A stretch of 64,000 nt of DNA from assembly GCA_022496805.1 (NCBI GenBank), contig CM040091.1, forward strand, positions 16,730,336-16,794,335, in the 5' to 3' direction. The DNA is from Pohlia nutans (taxonomy: Eukaryota; Streptophyta; Bryopsida; Bryales; Mniaceae). A program made the translations under genes and the position numbers. This document shows, in pieces, positions 30,590-42,300 of the stretch (positions within the stretch are counted from its first letter, which is position 1; every line of letters begins with the position of its first letter). The notes beneath the pieces are model-generated. The model was given only the letters and a program-made list of their open reading frames with translations, did not search any database and was not told the DNA's origin.

Positions 30590-32762
30590 ACAAAAAAATA
30601 AAAATTGCAGTCTGACGTGGACAACCGTCTGCCACGTCAAACTATGATTTTTTATTTTTTATTTCATATATATATATATTGATTGGTTGTTTTTGGTTTG
30701 ACAAAGGGAAGGGGCCTTCTTGAGGCCCCATATCTCTCCTAATGATGCTCCAAGAATGATTTAGTTTAGCTTGATTTGGCTTATTTTTCTTATTCCTTGT
30801 CTTCTTGTCTCTTTAAAAAATCATGGCATGAGCCTTTATTTCTTCTCAAAATGGAGAAATGGCTATTTTAAAACAAATTGTGGTGGCTATTATTTCCACG
30901 TCACTTGAGCACTTTTAACAAAACCGGTGTTGTTGGCAGTCTGAAGAGACAAAATCCTCAGACACAAACGGAGCGTACGGAATCTTAACGTCGATCATCA
31001 CCTCGATTGTTGTAGGTTGGGCGTACATCTTAGGCCTTGCATTTGTGGCAATCGACCCGGCCGCATTACTTGACCCGGAAAATGATGCTGGAGGCTATGC
31101 AATAGCACAGGTCTTTTATGATGTGTTCAAAACACGGTACGGCAATGGGACTGGTGGCATTGTGTGCCTCGGTATCGTTGCTGTTGCAGATTTTTTGTGT
31201 GGCTTGATGTGCATCACCAGCAATTCAAGGCAATGTCGAAGTCTCCATTGACAAAGTTTGAGGCCTTTTCTACATGAAAACCCACAAACTAATTTTCTCG
31301 CAAAGATGGTTAAGCTGACCTATATTTTAAAACATCTCAAATAGAATTTATCGGTGATCAAATATGAAAACTATGTAGAAAACCTTGTTATAAATAGCGT
31401 CAAACACCACTTTGTATTATCAATAATGCAGATGAAATGCCACCCGGGGTGCACTCTACATTGATATTTGAGAATCATGTGCGTTCATGTCGAAAACAAT
31501 GTTGAAAAAGTGTCGAAAACCAACACTTTTTTTTTTTTTTTTTTTTCGGTAGCAAAGAAACATGTCTAGGAACACTTTTCTAATGGTCAACCTCTACGTT
31601 GGCACAGAATGTTGTATGCATTTTCCAGGGATGGAGCAGTACCATTATCAAGGTTTTGGGTCAAGGTGAATCGACAAGAAGTGCCATTGTATGCTGTTTG
31701 GTTGTCAGCCTTCATTGCATTTTGCATGGCACTCACGGTAGGTTTCTTTTCATTGCTCATGTGTGTAATTTTGGCTCAACATTCACATGAAAATCATTCT
31801 ACAAGTCCCATTCAAAATTGGTTCCTATTCAAAAGGCAGAAAGCACTTTATGAAATGGACTACGTAACCTACGAGAGCCAACATGCTCAAGAAGGTTATT
31901 GGACATAACTAATGGTGGGCATGCATGGCATTTTTTGCATGAAATGAACCTAGCTTGAAGAGTGCTCTATAGTGTACTATACTCCTAGATGAACGTTCGT
32001 TTATTATTACTTATTTATATTAGATACACGCCCAACTCTGAACATAACCTCTATGGATGGACCTTCGTCAATCATGTACTTTCTTGTTACAATTGTCTCC
32101 TAATCTTCTTCAATTATGTTCTATCAAGGGTCTCAAAAGAAGGGCACCATAATTTCCCATAACTTGTTATGGGAAATAACCTTGCTCTCCTTCATCCAAT
32201 GCAAGGCTGCCACCTCACCTTCACATGGGCTCCAAGGAGTTTATGGTTTCCAATAGTGTAGGGACGGAATTGGGCGTTTTCACCATAATATGAGTAGCAT
32301 ACTTACAAATTGCATTGTTTTGATACATGGGTATAGTCACTTGGGAGCATTGTGGCATTTCAAGCGATGGTATCGATCGCCACAATTGGACTATACATCT
32401 CGTATGCGCTTCCTACCATCTTCCGGATCACAATTGGTCGCAAAACGTTTCGACCGGGACCATTTCATCTGGGGCGGTACAGCCTGGTTGTGGGGTGGGT
32501 GGCTGTCATCTGGGTGGCCTTCATCACGGTGCTCTTTTGCTTGCCAGTAGTCTACCCGGTGACATCCTCCACATTGAATTACACTCCTGTAGCCATCGGA
32601 GGTCTTTTTGTGCTCATTATGTTGTCATGGCTCCTCGGTGCTCGCAAGTGGTTCAGAGGTCCCCCCATTTCTCTCGACGGCTACCCTTCACTAGTAGAAA
32701 AGGTGACATCGTCAAGGGAGTTGCCCAGGTATGTGGTGCCCAATTCCATGCATGCACAGTGA
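27277..32762 (+). CDS. BAT1-like: BAT1-type amino-acid/GABA permease, 538 aa, 8 coding exons
   Basis: Membrane carrier of the APC superfamily; plant BAT1/GABP members move amino acids or GABA across plasma or mitochondrial membranes. Coding exons: 27277-27368, 27813-28073, 28986-29004, 29215-29434, 29833-30011, 30940-31229, 31608-31737, 32337-32762 (1,617 nt, phases all agree). The protein starts MARVMDAQVMDSGEKRL and has LGYKQELKRDLS, the family N-terminus. AEICSAFPTSGGLYYW, YDASAHM-SEETK, DNDAGGYAIAQVF-like and TSNSRMLYAFSRDGA blocks follow in the expected order, with about 12 hydrophobic segments. Oddities: exon 3 is only 19 nt, and intron 6 starts with GC instead of GT. The ATG is preceded by an acceptor (TTTTCAG/G), implying a 5' leader intron. 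The C-terminus (after GPPIS) extends past the usual family end and may be species-specific. MITEs lie in introns 2, 4 and 5. Confidence 0.93.
28430..28612 (-). repeat. Repeat family L in BAT1 intron 2 (reversed copy)
   Basis: Contains AATCATCATTTTCAATTGCT and ATTCTACCTTGAAA, the reverse of the copy in intron 4 (29509-29695). The full element limits are unclear. Confidence 0.65.
28986..29004 (+). other. 19-nt micro-exon of the BAT1 gene
   Basis: GTACAACGTTGTTGGTCAG lies between AATGCAG and GTGAGTGC. It completes a Trp codon and adds YNVVGQ, matching the conserved GWFNIVGQ-type motif of the family. Without it the reading frame from exon 2 to exon 4 would break. Confidence 0.9.
29509..29695 (+). 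repeat. Repeat family L in BAT1 intron 4
   Basis: Contains TCAAGGTAGAATGTTTTC and AGCAATTGAAAATGATGATT. Inverted relative to the intron 2 copy; another copy is at about 13465. Confidence 0.65.
30122..30372 (-). mobile_element. Stowaway-like MITE S2, 251 bp, in BAT1 intron 5
   Basis: Same ends and TA flanks as S1, same length, inverted relative to it; very similar throughout. Sits in the 928-bp intron between BAT1 exons 5 and 6. Confidence 0.92.
30463..30744. mobile_element. MITE with CATTAGGAGAGATATGGGGC ends, in BAT1 intron 5
   Basis: The left end CATTAGGAGAGATATGGGGC and right end GCCCCATATCTCTCCTAATG are perfect inverted repeats; pairing extends inward through CTCAAGAAGGCCCC. 282 bp. The interior holds an A-rich run and GACGTGGACAACCGTCTGCC. 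Superfamily unknown. Confidence 0.85.
31230..31607 (+). other. BAT1 intron 6 with a GC-AG splice pair
   Basis: The exon ends ...TCAAG and is followed by GCAATG, not GT. The acceptor is GGCACAG before AATGTTG. Reading across restores the conserved SNSRMLYAFSRDGA. AAG/GCAA is the usual context of the minor GC-AG class. It contains a T-rich run near 31530. Confidence 0.85.
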
Positions 32763-32900
32763 ATTTGCTTGGGTATCTCCCTGGGGAGTGCCTCCTTTTC
32801 TACTAGTGCTTGAATAATATTTATACGATCATGTTCATGATTTTACAATTAGAATCACATGTCGAGTAGCTTCCCATAATTGATTTCCATTGTATCATTA

Positions 32901-33392
32901 TTAACCCTTTAACGTCTCGATTCAACAGTGATTTCGAAGATGTGTTATAAAATGTTTGATGAATAATAGAAATGGAGTTGATGGACAAAGCTAACTTGTA
33001 AATGTCAATGTGAAGATCACTCCTCTATGGTTGGATTTATCATATTTTCTTATTAATAAATTGTTATTAAATTTTTGAGATTTTCTTTTGAAATTCAATT
33101 AAGAATCCCAAATTAACCAATTTTTCTTTACAAATTGTTGTAATGAATTTGGAATAACATGCACTAAAAGATGATATGGTTTCCATTATTTGATTCTACT
33201 TATTTTGGAAAATCATGTTTAAGGTCTCACTTTTTGAACTTAGAATGAAATTTGATAGAAACCAAATTGTGTTGTTTTTCAAAAAATCACAATATCTTAT
33301 TTTGAAGATCTATACCGTACAAATGATAGTCAACTAGCACAAGAACCCTGTCCGTCGTCCATTATATGGACGCAGGCGCGTCAGAGAGTTAA
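32901..33392 (+). mobile_element. TTAA-bounded MITE family A (copy A3)
   Basis: Starts TTAACCCTTTAACGTCTCG and ends GGCGCGTCAGAGAGTTAA. It aligns with A2 over most of its length. Confidence 0.8.
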
Positions 33393-33674
33393 ACTACACT
33401 ATGGAGTAAAGACACCTCATTTGCACGGATTAAGAAAGTTGTCATTGGCGACTTGTGAAGTAGATAAACCCACTGTCATCCTTGTACCCAATTCCAATCC
33501 CTACCGCTCCCATTAGCATCACTTACAAGAGATGCTGGAAAAGTTGGACCTGGCACATCTGAAGTTGGGTTAGAGTACAAAGGGAAGAAGTTGAGCGTAA
33601 GGAGTGCAAGAGTGGGCTGCTATAAAAAGCCAAAGCCAAGGAAAAGTAGGAATCACAGAACACAAAAAAGAGTC
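33393..33674. other. Spacer, no gene recognised
   Basis: Includes a TATA-like CTATAAAAAGCC near 33620, with no gene recognised downstream. Confidence 0.4.
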
Positions 33675-34346
33675 TTAACCCTTAAGGTCCCAATTCAACA
33701 CTGTTTTCAAAGATTCATTATAAAATAGTTGATAACAAACGGAAATGGAGTTGATGTATAGAGCAAAGTTGTAAATGTCAATGTGAATATAACATCTGTA
33801 TAGTTCGATTCATTGTATTTATTATTAATATTTTTTAATTAATTTTGCAAGGTTTTCTCTTGAAATTCAATTAAAAATCCAAAATCAACACAAAAAAATC
33901 AAAAAAATTGTAATGAAATTGGAATAACATGCACTACAAGTTGTGACTAAATTACGGTTGTGACTAAATCTCTAGCTTGCCATAGTTACTACTGCCATGA
34001 CGGGGTGTCAGAGTACGAGCTTTTGCAATGAGAGGATGTGACCCTTGTCTCCTTGAAGGGTGTTTGCAGAACCACACAATTTCAATTGAAGTGTAGAAGG
34101 AAACAAATTTGGTGAGAGTCTCACGATTGTGACCGTGGATTGTGACCGTGGATTATGGGATGCCAACATGCATGCATTGCAGAGTCTCCTCCTTGATCCA
34201 TTCTTGTGTAATAAATGCTCCTACATCACTTAACCCTTAGACGCACTGGCGTTCAGATCCTCAACGATGGATGATCTGCGACCTGTCCTTTCACCACATA
34301 CGGTGATACATCTTGTAGTGCATGTTATTCCAATTTAGTCCAAACT
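33675..34346. repeat. Broken and rearranged family A MITE
   Basis: 33675-33941 is the left part of family A (starts TTAACCCTTAAGGTCCC, ends at GCACTACAAG). 34230-34346 is the right part of family A in reverse (starts TTAACCCTTAGACGCACTG). Between them, 33942-34229 is not family A; part of it reappears inverted at about 34347-34560. Confidence 0.65.
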
Positions 34347-34562
34347 CATTGCAAAAGCTCGCACTCTATCACCCCCTAAAGGAGGTAGTATGGCAAGCTG
34401 AAAAAATCATTCAGTGTAGTTCAGTCACACATGTTGGCATCCCGTAATCCAGTCACAACCGCGAGACTCTCACCAAATTTGTGGAGTACTGTGAATGCCC
34501 TTCAAGGAGACAAGGGCCACGTCCTAAAACCGCACAAAAAACTCACACTCTGATGACAGAAG
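34347..34562. repeat. Inverted copy of 33942-34170
   Basis: ACTCATTGCAAAAGCTCGCA here is the reverse of TACGAGCTTTTGCAATGAG near 34015. CCAGTCACAACCGCGAGACT and ACCAAATTTGTGG likewise match the reverse of about 34110-34150. Diverged and with internal rearrangement. Confidence 0.65.
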
Positions 34563-34582
34563 TAGGGTTTAGGGTTTAGGGT
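34563..34582 (+). repeat. Short TTTAGGG-type telomere-like tract
   Basis: TAGGGTTTAGGGTTTAGGG, about two and a half plant telomere units, directly downstream of the sucrose-carrier pseudogene's stop. Confidence 0.75.
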
Positions 34583-34588
34583 GGGCAA

Positions 34589-36112
34589 TTAGGATGACAT
34601 TCTGCCGGGAAGGGTGGGCAATTTCCACACGGCAAGCGCGCTGGCTGCTAATCCAAACAGAGCAGCCAGGCCAAAGGCAGGCTGGTTGCCACCGCCAGAC
34701 AAGGCATCCAAGGGTCCGCCTCCCAGCGTGACAATGGTTTGCGGGATCACAATGGCATGGTTCAAGGTGCCCATGGCGAGCCCTTGCCCTCCGCCGGAGT
34801 CGGCCGTCAGCTCCGCAGTCATAGAGTACGGCACCGTGAGTGTGATTGCAAATGGGAAACCAAGCACAGCAAACAACCACACAGCCGCAGTTCTTCTCAC
34901 AAAGCCCGTGCCCGCCATCGCCAGAAACAGAATGAGATTCGCCAGTGCCCACACATTCTTGGACCCCAGGCTCCGGTTCTCACCAGGGAACTCACTCCTG
35001 ACACTACCGAGTCCAAGAGCAGCCCAAAAGCTCCCTCCTCCACCCCACGCTGATACGCAGCCACTTCGGATAGATCTCCATTCGGATCTCCTCCGTAAAC
35101 CTCCCGCCCCATCCAATCCGTGTCGAACAAGAAGAACGGAAACCACGAAAACCACGAGAGTGCCATAACCGCAAGCACATACGTCATAGATTTCGGAAGC
35201 TTTCGTGTCTCTCGTAGCAGGCTCACAAACAGCGAGCACAAACCTTCATAGTGAGAAGTGTTCTCCATCAGCAACGGAGCATGATCATTCGCCTCTGCAA
35301 GTTCCTGTTCTTTGACTGCAGCGACGACGGCCATCGGGGTTTCCTGCGCTACGACCATCGTGGCGAGAGTGCAAATCGCGAGCAAGACGATCGCGAGCAG
35401 AAACGCGGCCTTAAGATTAGCACAAGGCGTGACTAAGGAGTGAAGGAAAGAGTTCGTGCCAGCGTCCATACGAGCCGGCGGAGTAACCAAGAACGCTTCC
35501 GAGCGCGCCCCGGAAGCAATAGATTGCGTTCGCGGTCACGCGTTGCGAGATCGGCGATCAAGGCGAGCAGTGGAGGATCCACGGCGTTGCTTGCGAAGTC
35601 GAGTAACCAGAACCCTGCTATCACCACACCGGCAGCGCGAGGGCGCTTTTTGCCGTGGAAAACGAGGCAGTTTTCGTGTGAGAGATCGCCGAGAACGGAA
35701 CCAAGATCCGCACCAAAACCGATTACGGTCACGGAGAGCGTGATTAGACCGACGCCTGTGGCGATGTAAGGCCTCCGTCTTCCCCACTTGGAGGTGCCCA
35801 CATGCCCACTATGGGCTGCACCACCAGTCCCGCAATTGGCCCGCATAGCCACACGAACGAGGAGAACTCGTGTTCTACGCCTAGCGTTTGAATGTAGGGT
35901 GTGAGCAGGGAGAGTTGCAGCGCCCATCCAAACCCTGTTCCTGCATTTACCATCGACAACAGCCCAAGGCTCCACAAGCCCATGTTCTTCCGTAACTCTC
36001 CTTTAGAATCCCAACTTTCTTCGGAGGTTTTCACGTCTTCTGCTTTAATGTCTACTGAAGTTGCTAATTCATACGACCCTGGTAGCTCCTGGACCCGCTC
36101 GTTGTTGGCCAT
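34589..36112 (-). pseudogene. SUT-like: Sucrose-proton symporter (SUC/SUT) pseudogene, intronless, four frame breaks
   Basis: Functional relatives are 12-helix plasma-membrane or vacuolar sucrose/H+ symporters of ~500-600 aa. The minus strand from ATG 36112 gives MANNERVQELPG, then GWALQLSLLTPYIQTLGVEH and CGPIAGLVVQPIVG, hallmarks of the family. Homology continues to the end (SKNVWALANLILF, then MTAELTADSGGGQGLAMGTL, ending GRMSS). Four breaks shift the frame: ~35796 (about 10 nt missing where SDRC is expected before SKWGRRRP), ~35533, ~35436 (extra base before VTPCANLKAA) and ~34990. No introns are visible although plant SUT genes normally have them, so a retro-derived copy is plausible. 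Sequencing error could explain one break but hardly four. Confidence 0.9.
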
Positions 36113-36258
36113 GACTGCAGCTTCAAATTTCTCGACAACCAGGTTTCATGTTAAGATTGTGTGTGTGCATTCTGGGTAACTGAAAGTCTGAAAATCATGT
36201 CTGTCGGCATTTTGACGCGGTGCCGCTACTTTCAATACCATCCATGCCGGCATTGCTG
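36113..36258. promoter_or_regulatory. Upstream region of the sucrose-carrier pseudogene
   Basis: Contains a plausible short 5' leader; no specific element recognised. Confidence 0.3.
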
Positions 36259-36675
36259 TGCGTGCTTTTCGGCAACAAGCATGTCATTGATTCTTCTCCA
36301 GTGCACAACAGATCTGATGATTCAAGGAGAATGTGATGATTAGTGCAACTCGATCATATCCAATAGACTCTTGGATCTGAAACTACTGCCATAGACTTCT
36401 AAAATCTTGCTAAGTTAGCCAGTCGCCTATTTTTCAATGACTCTTGTAAATTGTAAACAACAAGCATGTGCATGCGTGCTTTTCGACAACCAGCATGTCA
36501 TTGATCGATTCTTCTCCAGTGCACAACAGGTCTGATGATTCAAGGAGAATGTGATGATTAGTGCGACTCGATCATTTCCAATAGCTCTAATTCTTAGTTA
36601 CTCCTGGAACTACTATTACTGCCATAGACTTCTAAATCTTGCTAAGTTAACCAGTAGTCTATTATTCAATTGTAA
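36259..36675 (+). repeat. ~214-bp tandem duplication upstream of the SUT pseudogene
   Basis: Copy 1 is about 36259-36463 and copy 2 about 36473-36675. Both contain TGCGTGCTTTTCG, TTCTTCTCCAGTGCACAACA and GGAGAATGTGATGATTAGTG. They differ by scattered changes. Confidence 0.85.
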
Positions 36676-37532
36676 CATCGAAAGTAGACGATAGAGCCCT
36701 GGACTTCAGTTAGCAAGTAGTGTAAACATGGCTGACTTCACTAAATCTCTGATTTTTTTTGATAGAAAATGGGGTTGTCTACTTATCGTGGTCTGCAACC
36801 TCCCACTTTGACGATTTCATTTGATCTTAACAGATTTGGCCCTTGTACCTATCTCCAGATCACCCAAAATTCACAGTTTAAGATGCTTGTAGGAACGCAA
36901 ACAGTATAATCTTCTAGGGCATGTACGTACCTGGAAATAGATGGATGACAACATCAGTCGATCTAGCTAAACTTACACAAGACAATCAATTAGTGTCCGT
37001 TCCTGCACAACCATTTCGGTAATATTAGACTACGCGTATTCAGACATTAAATACAGCAGGGAAGGCTACTACAAAGTACATCCATATCTGAAAAGAAGGA
37101 ACAATTTGTCATTCAGTGGAAAGGCCTGCAGAGGAACATCATCACCATAGACAGTGGCAGTTGCATTTTTGATTGCCTTGTTTTGATTAGCTGGAAGTAG
37201 ACTGAAGAACGTTAAAAGACGTTGAAATTGTTACTGAACTAGAAATCAGAGGACGACAATGATTCAATACTTACAGAGATCACACAAACTCCTCATTAAC
37301 CCTATTTCTGTGTTCATTTTTCTACTCCAAATACTACAATTTTTTAGTGCGTTGGAATCCTCTTGGAAATGGGGACAAGTTCACACACAAAAAAGTAGCC
37401 ATTCTAATCATAATTTCCACGAAAATGGGTTTTTCCTTACCTTATGAACTCACAGTATTTAGTAAATCTCATCTACCAAGAAGAGTCTAAACGAATATCA
37501 ATGTCATCAGTCTTCCCTAACAAAACGATCGC
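36676..37532. other. Intergenic, no gene recognised
   Basis: AT-rich, no family features, no MITE ends recognised. Confidence 0.45.
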
Positions 37533-37772
37533 TTAACCCCTAAGGACCAAGGATTCATGGTTTTAAAATGACAAATTTAAATGATCATATTGTGAAATAT
37601 ATAATTCTGCTTGGACCAAATTTTATATCTCCGGAATTAGTGAACAACATTGCATGTTTTGGTAAAAAAAACAAACAAATTTGATCAAAATGAAGTCTAC
37701 ATAAAACCTAATAAAAACTGCTTAAAAAAAACATGAAGCCCCCTGGAGGCCTTATGGTACTTTAGGGGTTAA
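37533..37772 (+). mobile_element. TTAA-bounded MITE family D (copy D3), 240 bp, both ends intact
   Basis: Starts TTAACCCCTAAGGACCAAGG and ends TATGGTACTTTAGGGGTTAA. The best-preserved D copy; others at 15541, 16911/17690 and 53296. Confidence 0.88.
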
Positions 37773-38379
37773 CCAAAACCAACGAACCTGGTGCTGATGA
37801 AAGAACTCGCAAGGGATTCACCGAGCCATGCCTTCAAAACTGTGATCCTTGTAAGCGATATATAAACGTTGGGTTTGTTGTAGCTGAAGCTCTGGATTAC
37901 TAAAACGACTGAGGAAGATTCAAGGCCATGATTCGGAGGAGATGCAGTATTCCTGTGTTACTGCTCCAGAAAGGGTGCAAGCCAAGAACCTATGGTTTGT
38001 GCTGAGATTATTTCACTGTTGCTTTCCGAATTGGCTCCTGTATGCATAAAGTTGACAACTTTGAGCCGAAACTCTAGTCATGACAATATATACTTGTGTA
38101 GAGTTCTCATAATTACCCTTGTAAGAGAATCCGCATCTTACCACTGAAAGCAAGAGATTCTTTGAAAAGTGAATGAAAAGTGCTTGTATTTAGTGTTGAA
38201 AATTCAGGGCAAGTCACGGAATGTAAGCACAATATAGTGTAAATGTGAATAGGTCCCTCCATAACTAAGTTTAGGAAGGGTTTGATATTCTAAATTGATT
38301 GACAATAATGATTACCCATGCATAGTGATTGTGATTGGTTCATGAACTATATACAAGTATACATAGTGGTTCAAGGGTG
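37773..38379. other. Unclassified, possibly part of a transcribed unit
   Basis: Moderate G+C content between 37780 and 38060. No open frame of note and no family recognised. Confidence 0.3.
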
Positions 38380-38517
38380 TAAAAAAAATGGATAAATTCA
38401 ACCATAGCAATGTGATCTACACATTGACATTTACAACTTTTCTTTGTAAATCAACTCCATTTTTTTGATTCATCAAACATTTTATAACACATCTTTGAAA
38501 TCAGTTCGAAGGGTTAA
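38380..38517 (-). repeat. Reversed, truncated family A MITE fragment
   Basis: Ends CAGTTCGAAGGGTTAA and carries CACATTGACATTTACAACTT, the reverse of the family A block. The other end is missing. Confidence 0.7.
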
Positions 38518-38749
38518 AAATTGCTAGTGTTAGGTTGGGCGTTCGCTGATATTTGGTGCTTTATAGCAGGGTGGGACTTCTTAATGAATGCAATCCGATT
38601 AGGCAAGGTTGAAATATCCCACGGTTGAAATAAATTCAAGTTCATTGAAATATCCTACAATTGGGTTGGTTAAAAAGGTAATAGATCAAAAAATATTTGT
38701 CTTTTTCTCAGAGGGAATGATGTAAGGGAGCTTTGGATTGTTTGAAAAG

Positions 38750-38880
38750 AATTATTAGATTTGTAAGAGGTGTGTAAGAGCTTGGTGGTCGGCAAAAGCT
38801 TTTTAGCACCAAGAAAGGAGCTAAAAATCTTTTGAAGACCACCAAGCTCTTGCACACCTCTTACACACCTAATAAAGATA
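38750..38880 (+). ncRNA. Long imperfect hairpin, candidate small-RNA precursor or hairpin MITE
   Basis: 38763-38807 pairs with 38820-38864 over 45 positions with about three mismatches and one G-U pair; the loop is about 12 nt. The arms read GTAAGAGGTGTGTAAGAGCT and GCTCTTGCACACCTCTTAC at the base, with weaker pairing (TATTAG/CTAATA) extending the stem outward. The shape and size fit a plant miRNA precursor. It also fits a small palindromic MITE; no target or expression evidence is available. Confidence 0.45.
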
Positions 38881-39301
38881 CACCACCAAGATCTTCCTCA
38901 CCTTCTACCTATTTTCTAACTATTTGGATATTTTCTAACTATTTGGAGTGAACAAATAAGAGTATAATAATGAAACATTCACGGTATCTTCTTCAAAGTC
39001 TTGTAGATTCTAGACAGCACCAGACCTATGTTTTCATTGCCAATTTCCTGGGCTGCTAAAGATAAAAAATACATTGAACGTCTGTAAGTTAACTGACGAG
39101 TAGAAGGCAAATCAAAGGGAGAAAGCACGACCAATGATAAAATTGACACAACTCGTCTCAAAAACCATAAAATTTGATTTCATCACTCTGGTCCCCAACA
39201 AGGACCGACCTTCGAAATGAAGGCCACCAGAAGCCTACATTTGCCGTCTACAACTCCCTACAACTGAGGCTCTCTCTCTCACTCTCATAATTTCTAACAT
39301 C

Positions 39302-42300
39302 CTAACGACGCCCCATTGGCCTCCTCGGGTTATCCTCCTCATCCGATTCCACGTCTCCGTAGCTCCAGATATTCAGCCGGTTCTTCTTTGCGGAGTTCAA
39401 AAACTCCTCGTACTCTGCGTGCACCTTCTTCTTCTCAGGCCCATCCCACCTGTTCAGCTTCTCCAACTTCGCCAGACCATTCTGCATCCCACAACCCCAT
39501 CAATACATCTCTCTAGTCACTGCAACATCCTACACTGTGCTGTCCAACATCTTCTTCTAAACACATTCAAAATTATTGAAATTAGTGATTCTGCTGGCTC
39601 CGGTGCAGCTCTCAAGTCACCTAGAATTACAATTTCCTCAGGAACTACATACTATAAGGTAGGAGCACCCAATTCCGATAGTGTATCCAATGTCGACAAT
39701 GTCTTGACATGGTAGTCATTCTAGAACGTAAATCTAGGTAGACCATAGATGGCTTATCGTTTTGGTCAAGAAACAATAAGTGCTCTATGACGTGCTTAGA
39801 CTTGCGTTTCGAAATGACTACCTTGTGTAGAAATGATCCGCATTGGGTACACTGTCGGAATTGGGTGGTCCTACCTTACAAGACTTTAAACCAAAAGTGG
39901 AGCTAGTTGAGCACCAATTGATATCTACTAGTGTTATACATTCTCTCCTCCCATGGTTATAAGTGCATATTTAGGATCCTACTACTTTCAACTTCAATAA
40001 CATACTAGTTAATCTAAAATTGCGTTTCCATTAGATTATCACATCCTTGTAAAGTGAGGATCTCATAGAAGTTGATCCATTTTTAGACTTGGATCTATAT
40101 CAAATTTCTTACAAGAAATCTACCTTACTAATGGTAGCTTCAAATTGCAATGTTTGAGTCAACTACACCTCCACTCAAGCCAGTGCAACATGCAAAACTA
40201 ATACCAACTTCGTTTCCACACCACATGACAATGGGCACTCACCTCCAACATCAAGGACTGAATGGTTTTGCTGGACTCTGGATCGATCAGAGTGACAACT
40301 AGAACAGGGCCGGTCCCTTGTCCTTTAACCTTGCCACCGCTTGTGTCCTTGTCCTCCACCTTCATCAGCAGGGGCTTGTTCGCCACGCAATCTGACAGAA
40401 ACTCCGCCGCCTCTTCACCACAATCACCATCCAGCTCTGGGACTCTGATATGTGCAAGAGTGCACAAATTCGCCAAACCTTGAGCAGGTGCTGCTACAGA
40501 AGAATCCAGTGGCCGCAATTGAGATAATGGAACCGTCTCCTGGTTTCCATAGTCGATGTAAAACACCTCGTACTCGGACTTCCCTGATGGTGCACCGGTT
40601 ATCCGAGGTGCATTCACAATCTGCACAACAAACACCAGGCCAAGTCAATTCCTTCACACTCTTCAGTCATATCAATCTCAACAAATTATATACATACTGA
40701 GCTCACGCTCTAGACTGTCAATCGTGAGTTTCAGCACGACGAAAATTTGCAAATGTTAACGTTGACAATACACTGATTGGATTACACTCCGCTTACCATA
40801 GCCCTGTTCCATGAGTTGTCGCTTGAAAACTGCGCAATCACTGTGTCTCCCTTTTGGGGTACGAAAGTGCCTGGAGGCAGGGGCTTATCCTTGAGCCGCA
40901 AGTTTTCCAGGGCTTTCTGGATGGAAGCAACTCGGCTCTCCTCTGTCTGGACGTAGAACTTGCCTCCTCCCAGCACATCAGTCACGCACACCTGCAGCAC
41001 CCAACAACAAAAGCCATAAATGTATCAGGAAATGCAATCCCATGGAGGCAAAATTCTCGTGACCATTTGGTTCAGACTTGGCGTTTCAAAATTATAACAC
41101 ATCCTGCTCCCACAACATGCTAGTCGATACTTACAGGGATAGCCTTTGCGTCCACGGCCTTCGCTCCAGCAGCTGCAGCTTTGTTGGCCTCGTCTTGACC
41201 CTCCACAAAACCCTCCCATACCTGTAATCCCAGTGCCACTCAGTAAAATCCAGAAACACTCAAGGGAAGAGATCAACAGACTTAACCACAGTTATACAAA
41301 CAAGCCAAGCACAACATAAAAAAAACCACAAGTGATTCCACACAACAACAAAGCAAAGTAGTATCTCTGCAACAAAGCCTCCAAACAAGATTCCATCCCC
41401 TCCGTCCTTACAAATCAACCCAGCCTACCTTCAAGTTCTTCTTCTTGGCACTTTCTTCAGCTCGAAGCAATAGGTGACCTTCAGTCACCCTGTCTGTGCT
41501 GAAACTCGGATGAAGCTTTGCAAGCCCAGCCTCCAGCAGGCCTACTGATACATTCTCCTTGCCTTCCCACGCACTCCCCAAGAATGTGCCCGTCTTGTCC
41601 ACAGTCTCTATCTCGATCTGCACAATGCCAACAGTGAGCCTTCCTGTCGACATCCAGACTCCAAAACACACACCACTGCTGCAACACATCATGTTAATGC
41701 AACCCACAGCTCCCTCACCTCCACATTCCACTGCAGGATGCGTCGACGCATGAACGCAATGGCCTCTTCTGAGTACGGCTCTCCCCTGCCTGGGCATCGT
41801 ACTCCTGATAGTGAGAATGCAATCGCACATGTTTCCTTGGGAATCACCAACTTGAACCGATGCCCACTCAACACATAATCCACGATCGCTGGAAGCCTTC
41901 TCTGTCGTTGCAAAAATGGCAGAAACGCAATAGCCTTCTTTGTCGTTCCCTGTCAACACAATCCAACATGATCACTTCAGTTTGGACAGCAGTTAACAAC
42001 CATCACTACTCCACTTCACCCCAATGTGCTTCCCCTACGGCATGATTGTTCCCATTGTTTGAATGAATAGTGTGACTGTGCCACTATGCTACACAGATTC
42101 ATCACATGTTCTAGACACTCCCAAGTCAATAATTGGCACAGATTGTAGAAACTTAACCGATGTACACCAATGTAATAATGTAATGTAATCCAAGCACACC
42201 CGATTCTTACCTGCAGAGACAGGTCGTTGATGTGAGTCACTGGTGACTCCTTCTGCGAGTGAATCTTTAACTTTTTCTTCACAGCCTTCGACTCTGCCGC

